Part shown: positions 1 to 6,492 of the stretch, piece by piece
Numbering within the stretch: position 1 is the first letter of the stretch
How the letters are laid out: each line of letters starts with the position of its first letter
From: a bacterium
GTDB taxonomy: Bacteria; Desulfobacterota; S145-22
Length of the DNA stretch: 11,134 nucleotides
Reading direction: 5' to 3'
Assembly (NCBI GenBank): GCA_027073795.1
Contig: JALTEW010000079.1
Location: 1-11,134 of the forward strand
Notes under the pieces: model-generated
Databases searched by the model: none
Told to the model about the DNA's origin: nothing
What the model saw: only the letters and a program-made list of their open reading frames with translations
Made by a program: the position numbers and the translations under genes

Positions 1-290
1 CTTGATGAGAGATAGGAGCTCTTTGTGGAAAAATAAATAATTCCGTGTTCCACGGATTCAAGATATTTTTTCTGAATGAATTCCTCGTGTTCGGATTATC
101 CCTGAAAAATCTCCGCCATTCAATTCCACGGGTCATGATGCATGGTGTAATGAAGTACGCTTGGCGCATTGAGCCTTCGTTGCAATGTGACCTTGCCTTA
201 ATATTCTCCAAATACCTTTTCTCCATGATGGACATTCCGAGAGCTTCCAGAAATTCCCGCGTAGATATTCCTTTTTTAGGATGAACAAAT
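1..290. other. AT-rich upstream flank, no supportable gene
   Basis: This stretch is clearly more AT-rich than the operon that follows, and I see no ORF in it with convincing coding character or a ribosome binding site. On the minus strand one frame stays open from about 298 to the left edge of the window. It reads, for example, KKGISTREFLEALGMSIMEK, with possible ATG starts at 235 and 226 (reading leftwards). It could be the start of a divergent gene or a decayed remnant, but I recognise no family. The overlapping short plus-strand frame at 45-284 looks like chance. Confidence 0.4.
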
Positions 291-320
291 TTGACAGCTC
301 AAGTTTGACATTGATATAAC
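291..320 (+). promoter_or_regulatory. Putative sigma70-type promoter of the cas operon
   Basis: A perfect -35 box TTGACA (291-296) is followed after 18 bases by TATAAC (315-320), a 5/6 match to the -10 consensus. Transcription would start near 327, giving a 5' untranslated region of about 80 nt before cas6. A second TTGACA at 305-310 has no properly spaced -10. This is the best promoter match upstream of the operon, and the genes downstream are tightly packed, so it may drive the whole cas cluster. Confidence 0.5.
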
Positions 321-331
321 GTCTTGGAGGA

Positions 332-358
332 GGCGGGAATACATAATTATATCCCACC
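332..358 (+). promoter_or_regulatory. Dyad in the 5' untranslated region of cas6
   Basis: The arm GGCGGGA (332-338) pairs with TCCCACC (352-358), giving six of seven base pairs around a 13-nt AT-rich loop. It lies just downstream of the predicted transcription start. It could be a repressor operator or an RNA hairpin at the 5' end of the operon mRNA. There is no T-tract after it, so it is not an intrinsic terminator on the + strand. Confidence 0.3.
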
Positions 359-406
359 AGAATAATATTTCACTTTATTTCGAATATGGTTTAAGGCTAT
401 CTATAC

Positions 407-1291
407 ATGTTGAGCCATTTTGCCATTGCAAAATTTCATCTTCGCTTGAAGGCAAGTGGCAGGATCAATCTTCCTGCATATAAAGGTTCTACCTTTCGGG
501 GAGGGTTTGGCCAAGCCCTGAGGAGTATGTCGCCCTCGTGGTATTCGTACTTTTTTGAGCCATCCAAGGCGTTTTCCGACCCGGACAGCTATTCCTGCAG
601 GATCCCTAACCCCTACGTCCTGCTGCCTCCGTTGGACACCGAGAGAACGTATCTTAGGGGCCATGAATTTTCATGCGAACTAACCCTATTCGGCCAAGCC
701 GCACGCCACTATTCAATATGCCTCGCCGCCCTGGAATTCCTGGGGCGGGGGCTCGGGATCGGGCATGGCAAGGGGAAATTCAAGCTGGTCGGCCTGGACG
801 CCGCCCTTCCAGGTGAAAACAGTTCCCTGGGTGCTGACTACACCATAAGCGGCGATGACATCGCTGGGGCCGCTGTTTCAACCAGCGGGAAGACAGCTAC
901 TCTGCGCCTTGTCACCAGGTTGAGGTTAAAGGATCAAAATAGGCTGGTAGGCAGGGCGCCTGGATTTTCCGTCTTTTTCGGCAGGCTTATGGAACGCCTG
1001 AACGCCATCAGCCGCTATTACTGCGGCTGCGAAGCCGTGGACCGCAATGAATGGCAACGCCTATCGCGGCTCGCCCGCGGGATCAGGGTGAAAGAGGCCA
1101 AGGTTCGATGGGACGACTGGAGCAGGTTTTCCGGGAGGCAGAGGAGCTGGATGAGGTTTGGAGGGCTCCTCGGCACCGTCACCTACGAGGGAGACCTTGC
1201 GCCTTTTCTGCCCTACTTAGCCCTGGGAGAGTGGTGTCACGTGGGCGGGAAGACCAGCTTCGGCCTGGGGAAGTATGTAATGGAGAGGTAA
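407..1291 (+). CDS. cas6: Cas6 pre-crRNA processing endoribonuclease
   Basis: A 294-residue RAMP-fold protein of the Cas6 family, which cuts the CRISPR transcript inside each repeat to release crRNAs. The N-terminal ferredoxin-like part carries YKGSTFRGGFG (about 25-35), a typical Cas6 opening. The middle has the expected ELTLFG segment (about 91-96) and a GRGLGIGHGKGKF stretch. The C-terminal part (about 253-292) has the hallmark GLLGTVTYEGDL block followed by the glycine-rich loop HVGGKTSFGLGKY (278-290). H278 is a candidate functional residue, but the catalytic residues are not certain by eye. The start at 407 is the first ATG that keeps the full N-terminal strand, with only a weak TAAGG upstream. 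It is the first gene of the operon, and its TAA lies 2 nt before the next ATG. The repeats downstream have little hairpin potential, so this Cas6 probably binds unstructured RNA. Confidence 0.93.
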   Translation: MLSHFAIAKFHLRLKASGRINLPAYKGSTFRGGFGQALRSMSPSWYSYFFEPSKAFSDPDSYSCRIPNPYVLLPPLDTERTYLRGHEFSCELTLFGQAARHYSICLAALEFLGRGLGIGHGKGKFKLVGLDAALPGENSSLGADYTISGDDIAGAAVSTSGKTATLRLVTRLRLKDQNRLVGRAPGFSVFFGRLMERLNAISRYYCGCEAVDRNEWQRLSRLARGIRVKEAKVRWDDWSRFSGRQRSWMRFGGLLGTVTYEGDLAPFLPYLALGEWCHVGGKTSFGLGKYVMER

Positions 1292-1293
1292 CG

Positions 1294-2934
1294 ATGGACA
1301 AGGGTCATCTTCGATTGATATGCGGGGACCCGGAGGAGGTGAGGGACTACGTAAAGAATCCGGTGAGTTTCACGAGGTTCGTGTTCCCCTTTGCATACAG
1401 GCCCCAGAACAAGGGAGGTGGCCCTCTATTCTATAAAGAGGTCCATATTGCGACTACTCGAAAGAGAAAATATTTCACCAGGGAGACTGGAAACGCCCTC
1501 TACGACCGGGCGAAGTGGCTCCAAGTGCCGACCGAGATCTGGGAAAAAGAAAGTTTATGGGCCACGGGGGTGACGTTAAAGAGCCTCCAGAGCGGAAACG
1601 AATTCCAAGTGGCCATGTCCCCGCCAATGCTCGTGCTCTTCGAGTGGGACAAGGAAAAACACGAGGGAGCCGACATACTGAAGACCGGTTTTCTCGTGGT
1701 GGAGCTCTGGTTCCCGGACAAGGCTGATAAGGAAAACTCCGTTTCCTTCGACGACCTCCTTGATGTGAACGAGCTTTTCCGCTGCTTCGACTACCCGGAA
1801 TACGAAAGTCACTGGGAGAGGTTTTACGATCTGTTGGGCACAGTGCCCACAACCCCTTTCAGTAAAGACGTTCACGGCCGTTACGAGAGGATTTGTGATC
1901 TGAAAAGTGATATCCATGCAGCCTACTTCAAGCGCTGGGGAAATCTCCTCTCCATCCCCGTCAAGGTTGACGGCGACATCTACAGGCTCATTCCGGAAGG
2001 CTTCACGGACAGGGCTGTAGAATATCTAACGGACCTCAAAGGGGATGAGGATGATCCTGAACACCCGGAAAGGTACCTCATATACAACGACTATAGGGCC
2101 TATGTCTGGAGTGCCGCCGTCCTGAAAGACGGGTGCAAGAGTCTCGGATGCGCCTTTTATACCAGCCAGACCCGTCCACACGAATACGGTCACTGGGTCA
2201 AATTTCTCAACGTGGACGCGCCGCATAGCGGTTCCCCCACTGAATTCGAAAAGGAGTGGGCCAAGGATCGGACCTACCGCAGGTGGGAGCACCTTGGCAC
2301 CTGGTACGGCTTCAACTACCACGCAGGGGTGGCGGTCATGAAGCCCTCTGAGTTTCTATCCCACTTCCGCGAGATCTATTTCGACATGGCGCTCCAGCTT
2401 CTCTACCTCCGCGTAACGCTTTTCAGGTTCAGCAACAAACTCGCAGAAATCGCCGCCAAAGGGCCACCACTTGAAAGACATCGCAAGGACTTCAAAAGGA
2501 TCCGGGGGCATTTCTCCATGTTCACCATTCGTTACCAGTATCCCCTGCTCTCCAACCAGCAGCAATGCATAGAGATGTACGAGATCGCGAGAAGGCATTT
2601 CGACATAGAGGATTTCTACAAGGAGGTGAAGTCCGAGATCGATGGCACCCACGAATACCTCGAGATGGTTCAATCAACGAAGCTTTCCAATGATGCTAAT
2701 ATCTTAGCTGAATGGGGTATCCCGTTGGCCGTGGCGGCCGTGGTGACTGGCCTTTTCGGCATGAACTGGAAGGATCTCGGCTTCATCGAGTGCTTCTGCA
2801 AGTTCCTTTCAGGAAAGGGATTATGCATGCCTGATTGTAATTTCTGGATCCTGACCATAACAACACTGGTGACGGGGATCGTCTCGTTTATTCTCATCCG
2901 TTGGTCTTTAAAACGAAAACATGACAAGGAATAA
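1294..2934 (+). CDS. corA: CRISPR-associated CorA-like membrane effector
   Basis: A 546-residue protein with a large soluble N-terminal region (1 to about 470) and a CorA-type two-helix membrane anchor at the C terminus. The first membrane segment (about 474-488, IPLAVAAVVTGLF) runs straight into the CorA signature GMN (489-491). The second segment is about 517-535 (WILTITTLVTGIVSFILI), and the protein ends in a basic cytoplasmic tail (KRKHDKE). CorA proteins are normally pentameric divalent-cation channels. CorA homologues in type III CRISPR loci act as membrane effectors, and the B. fragilis one is activated by SAM-AMP made by Cas10. The same role is inferred here from the position between cas6 and cas10. 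The loop between the helices is long and holds four cysteines (ECFC and LCMPDC), unlike the short loop of housekeeping CorA. I chose ATG 1294, with GGAGAGG upstream and 2 nt after the cas6 stop. The frame extends back to 1051, but that part lies inside cas6. The N-terminal domain has no obvious similarity to the classical CorA funnel by eye. Confidence 0.88.
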   Translation: MDKGHLRLICGDPEEVRDYVKNPVSFTRFVFPFAYRPQNKGGGPLFYKEVHIATTRKRKYFTRETGNALYDRAKWLQVPTEIWEKESLWATGVTLKSLQSGNEFQVAMSPPMLVLFEWDKEKHEGADILKTGFLVVELWFPDKADKENSVSFDDLLDVNELFRCFDYPEYESHWERFYDLLGTVPTTPFSKDVHGRYERICDLKSDIHAAYFKRWGNLLSIPVKVDGDIYRLIPEGFTDRAVEYLTDLKGDEDDPEHPERYLIYNDYRAYVWSAAVLKDGCKSLGCAFYTSQTRPHEYGHWVKFLNVDAPHSGSPTEFEKEWAKDRTYRRWEHLGTWYGFNYHAGVAVMKPSEFLSHFREIYFDMALQLLYLRVTLFRFSNKLAEIAAKGPPLERHRKDFKRIRGHFSMFTIRYQYPLLSNQQQCIEMYEIARRHFDIEDFYKEVKSEIDGTHEYLEMVQSTKLSNDANILAEWGIPLAVAAVVTGLFGMNWKDLGFIECFCKFLSGKGLCMPDCNFWILTITTLVTGIVSFILIRWSLKRKHDKE

Positions 2935-2937
2935 GCT

Positions 2938-2985
2938 ATGGTGGGCTTTGAAAAACTGATGCATCCAAAGAGGTATCTTCCATGA
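2938..2985 (+). CDS. Possible 15-codon leader peptide coupled to cas10
   Basis: In the 47-nt gap between corA and cas10, an ATG at 2938 has AAGGA seven bases upstream. It opens a 15-codon frame, MVGFEKLMHPKRYLP, whose TGA (2983-2985) overlaps the cas10 start as ATGA. This arrangement would let ribosomes finishing the peptide re-initiate at cas10. The frame is short enough to arise by chance, and I recognise no family. It may be a translation-coupling device, a remnant of a lost gene, or nothing. Confidence 0.25.
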   Translation: MVGFEKLMHPKRYLP

Positions 2986-4634
2986 CTGAAACCAAGACAT
3001 ACTATCTCCGGGTGGAAGGCGTGAACCTCGCCAACTTCGTCTATGACACCGACAACCTGAGTACCATCAGGGGTGGCAGCCTCATGCTCCTGGAGCTCCC
3101 GAAGAAGGTGAAAGGGTGGCTGGAGGATTTCAAGAAGCCAAATGGGGAACCGGCGATCAAAAACGTGCAGGCCGTTTCCTGTGGCGCCTCCTGGGGCCTC
3201 TACAGCTTCGAGTCTTGCGATCCAGGTCAAGACCTTGTCCCGACAGCGGTTGCCGATCACGTACGGGATAGGCTAAAGGAAGGTTATTCCGAAAAAGATA
3301 TAAGTATAAGCAAAGAGGTCCCCTTTGAGCCACGACACGCCACGGTGATGGTCGAGGTCATAGAGGCAGGGGAAAAGGAGGCCTATCAGGAGGACAGGGA
3401 AAGGCTCGCAGCCCTTGTGCGCTGGCGCCAGATGTGTTCGCCAACCGTTGCCTTTCCGTCTGTCAAATTCGAGCCAGTCACCGTGGAAAACGATGGGAAA
3501 GAGACAAAAAGGCGGGTGTGCGAGCTCGACTACGTGCGGCCTGCCGCACAGTGCAGTGAAGACTGGATCAACGGCAGGAAAAGGGCCGTGTCCGACTCCT
3601 CGTACAGCCGCTACCAATACGGCTTCTGGGGCAAGAGCGACCAGTGGTACGAGGATGTAACCGGACTTAAGGGCCTGCCCTTATTCACCCATCACTTCCA
3701 GGAGCTCGCGGAGAAATACAGCGGCGACGAGGACCCGAACCCCAACATCGAGGGCAAGTTGGCGGTGATCTACCTGGACGGGAACCACTTCGGGAGGCTC
3801 CAGGGCGAACACTGCAAGACGCCGTCGGACCAGATGGCATTCGACAGGAAGTTGCGGGAGGAGTACCAGGCCGGCGCCCTTTGTTACCTTCTTGAAAAGA
3901 TCAGGAATGATCCCGCGTGGATCGCCGAGATCACCGTGGACGAGAATCATCCCTTCCCAGAATGCCGGAACGGGGACACGATAGAAAAGATCCGCCTCGA
4001 GACCCTTCTCTGGGGCGGGGACGAGCTCATCTGGGTCGCCCCTGCCTGGCGTGGCTGGTGGCTCCTCGGGGAGTTCTTCAGGCTGGTGGAAGGGGGCTTC
4101 GACGGCAAGCCCTGGAGCTTCAGGGGAAATCCCCTCACCTTTGCCGCGGGCCTTGTCTTTTACCACAACACGGCCCCCATCTACCGGATAAAGGAACTGG
4201 CCCACCAGTTAGCGGAGATCGTAAAAAGTACATCGAGGGAGAAAAACATGGCCGCCTACCAGGTCTTGGAATCCTTCGACATGGCCGGACCGGACCTCGG
4301 GGCCCTGAGGAGCCGGCGGCGCCCCGACGTGGTAAGGGAGGAGGAGATGCTCATAGAAGGCGAAAAGATGCTGGACATAGGAAAATACTTCCAGGAGGTA
4401 AAGGATCGAGTTCCAAAACGCGCGCTCTACCGCGCGGTCCAGTGCCTCTATTCAGACCCGAAGGAAGTGGCAAGGCGCATCGAGGCCCTCGATGCCGAGC
4501 TCGATCCCGGGGCAAGGGACTGCCTTGAGTGCCTCAAGGCCTGCTTCAGTGAGGGGCACGGCATGTGGCTTCACCTCCTGGAGCTCTGGGACTACCTGGT
4601 GATGCCGCAGGGGGAGAGAGCCAGCCATGTATAG
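2982..4634 (+). CDS. cas10: Cas10, HD-less, with cyclase-like palm domain
   Basis: The large subunit of the type III effector complex, 550 residues. The protein opens directly with the first palm domain (VYDTDNLSTIRGGSLMLL, about 20-37), so the N-terminal HD single-strand DNase domain of many Cas10 proteins is absent. A middle segment, CELDYVRPAAQC (180-191) with VSDSSYSR after it, resembles the usual cysteine-containing linker. The second palm domain starts at AVIYLDGNHFG (261-271), where D266 is a likely metal ligand. Its nucleotidyl-cyclase turn is WGGDE (344-348), in place of the usual GGDD. The C-terminal part from about 470 looks all-helical, as expected for the last Cas10 domain. It probably makes a second messenger when target RNA binds. 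With CorA next door that could be SAM-AMP, but product identity cannot be read from sequence. ATG 2982 has AAAGAGG eight bases upstream. The gene overlaps the next by 8 nt. Confidence 0.93.
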   Translation: MTETKTYYLRVEGVNLANFVYDTDNLSTIRGGSLMLLELPKKVKGWLEDFKKPNGEPAIKNVQAVSCGASWGLYSFESCDPGQDLVPTAVADHVRDRLKEGYSEKDISISKEVPFEPRHATVMVEVIEAGEKEAYQEDRERLAALVRWRQMCSPTVAFPSVKFEPVTVENDGKETKRRVCELDYVRPAAQCSEDWINGRKRAVSDSSYSRYQYGFWGKSDQWYEDVTGLKGLPLFTHHFQELAEKYSGDEDPNPNIEGKLAVIYLDGNHFGRLQGEHCKTPSDQMAFDRKLREEYQAGALCYLLEKIRNDPAWIAEITVDENHPFPECRNGDTIEKIRLETLLWGGDELIWVAPAWRGWWLLGEFFRLVEGGFDGKPWSFRGNPLTFAAGLVFYHNTAPIYRIKELAHQLAEIVKSTSREKNMAAYQVLESFDMAGPDLGALRSRRRPDVVREEEMLIEGEKMLDIGKYFQEVKDRVPKRALYRAVQCLYSDPKEVARRIEALDAELDPGARDCLECLKACFSEGHGMWLHLLELWDYLVMPQGERASHV

Positions 4635-6492
4635 GGTGGATATTCCGGTAACGATCCACGTGGAAGGGCCCTTTATCACGCAGTCCACCGTGCCCGGTTC
4701 CTACGAAATCGACGCGGTGATGGCAAGGGATTCGGCGGGCAGGTTCTACGTTGCGGGAACCCACGTCGCGGGCAAGCTAAGAGAGGCCTGGGAGGAACTC
4801 CACAGTGTCCTCAAGGGGAGGAGTCCGGAACTCGTGCCGGACAAGCGCAGGATCAATGAGCTCTTGGGAGAGGCTTCCGGCCAGGTTGATGAGGATGAAT
4901 TCGATCCCCTCCCCAAGCTCCTTCACCTTTCGGACTTCGTGTGTCAGTACCCCGGGGCCGGGGCAAGGGCGCGCTACCACATAGAGATGGACGAGCTTGC
5001 CGGCGCGGTGAAAAAGGGCGCCATACTGGTGATCGAAAGCCCCTTTGAACCGGGAGAGACCGTGCCCTTTGCCGGAAAGGTCACCTTTCTTGCCGGTAAC
5101 AAGGACCAGGCGGAGCTCACCCGGGAACACATCCGCTCCGGCATGGCCTGGATAGACCAGCTGGGCGCTTTCGCCTCTGTGGGCTTCGGCCGGGTGAAGG
5201 ACGTGGAGGTGGGGCGGGCCCGGTACCGGCCGTGCCCGTTGGAAAAGACCCACCCCCGGGTAGAAAAGAGCGGGTTCGGGCTTGCGATCATACCAGAGGA
5301 GCCCTTCTGCATAGCGAGGCGGCCTACGAGGGAAAACAACCTCTTCGTGTCCGAGGAGATCATACCAGGAAACGTCATTATCGGGGCCATCTCCCGGATG
5401 CTCGAGCGGATAGGCGCCCTGGAAGAAGGCTCGCCCTTTCACGAACTCTGGGGTAATCTTTCCGGTATCCGGGTGCTCCACGCCTTTCCCGCCAGGGACT
5501 GCTTCACGCGCCCTGTAACCCCTCCCCTTTCCCTGGTAAAGGCAGGGAGCGCGCTCTACGATGCCGCCCTTCTCAAGGGCCCCTGCCTGATAGACGGCAA
5601 GGCCCCCGAGTTCAGCGTGGACTGGAAGGACGAAAGCGATGTTAAGATACGCTTCGGCTGGCCTGCCCTAAGGCGCGAGCTCAGGGTGAGAACGGCCATA
5701 GATCCGGAAATGCGCCGCAGCGAGGAGGAGAAGCTCTTTGCCTACGAGATGATCGTGCCCGACGGCCGCTCGTGGCTTACCAGGGTGGATGCGGAAAGGA
5801 TCGAAGAGGAAGGGGTGCGCCTTGAGGTCCTGAACCAGTTAGCAACCCTTCTTGAACTGGGTATCCTCGGGATCGGCAAGACCAAGGCCACGGCAAGGGC
5901 CGTTATCCTGGGAAACGGGACCGTTCGGGACATCACCCGGACAAAAAGTATTGACGGCCTTATAGGCTACGACACGGTGGCGATCATGCTCCAGAGCCCG
6001 GCACTACTCCTCTGCCCGAAGGGCCTTCTTGAGGGAAGTGCCGCACTTGATGAAACAAGCGGGCACAAGGAACTCCTCCAGGCATACAAGGTCGCCTGGA
6101 AAGCCCTATGCCCTGGCCTTGATCTCAGGCGGTTCTTTGCCATGCAGCGCCTCTCAGGGGGAACGTACCAGCACTTTCGTTTCAGGAAAAAGGCGGCCTA
6201 TTACTATCCCTGGATACTGACAGAGGCGGGAAGCGTATTCGTGTTCGAGGTAAAGGATTGGAAAGCGGCACAAAAGGCCCTGGAGACGTGGCTTAGCCGG
6301 GGCCTTCCCATCCCCGATCCCGTAAGGAAATTCTACTGCATTCCAGGAGACGAGGACGAGCAGTGGAGTTACTGCCCCTTCATACCGCAAAACGGGTTCG
6401 GGGAGATTGCGGTTAACCTTCCTGTGCACAGGCGCCTCTGCCCTCCCGGCAAGGCAGTCACCCCGATAACCATTGTCCAAGGAGAAGAATGA
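4627..6492 (+). CDS. cas7-cas5: Cas7-Cas5 (Csx10-like) fusion, type III-D-like
   Basis: A 621-residue two-part RAMP protein of the crRNA-binding backbone. Residues 1 to about 200 form a Cas7/Csm3-like domain: GPFITQS (14-20), then SYEIDAVMARD (25-35), where D29 sits at the position of the Csm3 catalytic aspartate, then GTHVAGKLREAW (44-55), and GFGRV (186-190). Residues from about 215 onward resemble Csx10 (Cas5 group of type III-D): IIPGNVIIGAISRML (245-259), LRVRTAIDPEMRRSEEEKLF (352-371), GIGKTKATA (415-423), TEAGSVFVFEV (532-542) and a closing NGFGEIAVN (589-597). The Cas5 part would cap the 5' tag of the crRNA. In the Synechocystis III-Dv complex the matching subunit is a Cas7-Cas5-Cas11 fusion, but here no separate helical Cas11 domain is evident. 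The ATG overlaps the cas10 stop by 8 nt, with a GGGGGAG tract upstream. The domain calls are motif matches by eye. Confidence 0.85.
   Translation: MYRVDIPVTIHVEGPFITQSTVPGSYEIDAVMARDSAGRFYVAGTHVAGKLREAWEELHSVLKGRSPELVPDKRRINELLGEASGQVDEDEFDPLPKLLHLSDFVCQYPGAGARARYHIEMDELAGAVKKGAILVIESPFEPGETVPFAGKVTFLAGNKDQAELTREHIRSGMAWIDQLGAFASVGFGRVKDVEVGRARYRPCPLEKTHPRVEKSGFGLAIIPEEPFCIARRPTRENNLFVSEEIIPGNVIIGAISRMLERIGALEEGSPFHELWGNLSGIRVLHAFPARDCFTRPVTPPLSLVKAGSALYDAALLKGPCLIDGKAPEFSVDWKDESDVKIRFGWPALRRELRVRTAIDPEMRRSEEEKLFAYEMIVPDGRSWLTRVDAERIEEEGVRLEVLNQLATLLELGILGIGKTKATARAVILGNGTVRDITRTKSIDGLIGYDTVAIMLQSPALLLCPKGLLEGSAALDETSGHKELLQAYKVAWKALCPGLDLRRFFAMQRLSGGTYQHFRFRKKAAYYYPWILTEAGSVFVFEVKDWKAAQKALETWLSRGLPIPDPVRKFYCIPGDEDEQWSYCPFIPQNGFGEIAVNLPVHRRLCPPGKAVTPITIVQGEE

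Noticed and set aside
45..284. Plus-strand ORF of 79 codons in the left flank
   Set aside because: It has no ribosome binding site and no recognisable motif, and it lies in AT-rich sequence outside the operon.
1051..1293. Upstream in-frame extension of the CorA-like gene
   Set aside because: It lies inside cas6 in another frame, reads as low-complexity arginine-rich sequence, and the well-placed ribosome binding site is at 1294.
3681..4205. Long minus-strand ORFs opposite cas10 and the Cas7 genes
   Set aside because: They are shadows produced by GC-biased codons of the real genes; the + strand frames carry clear family motifs.
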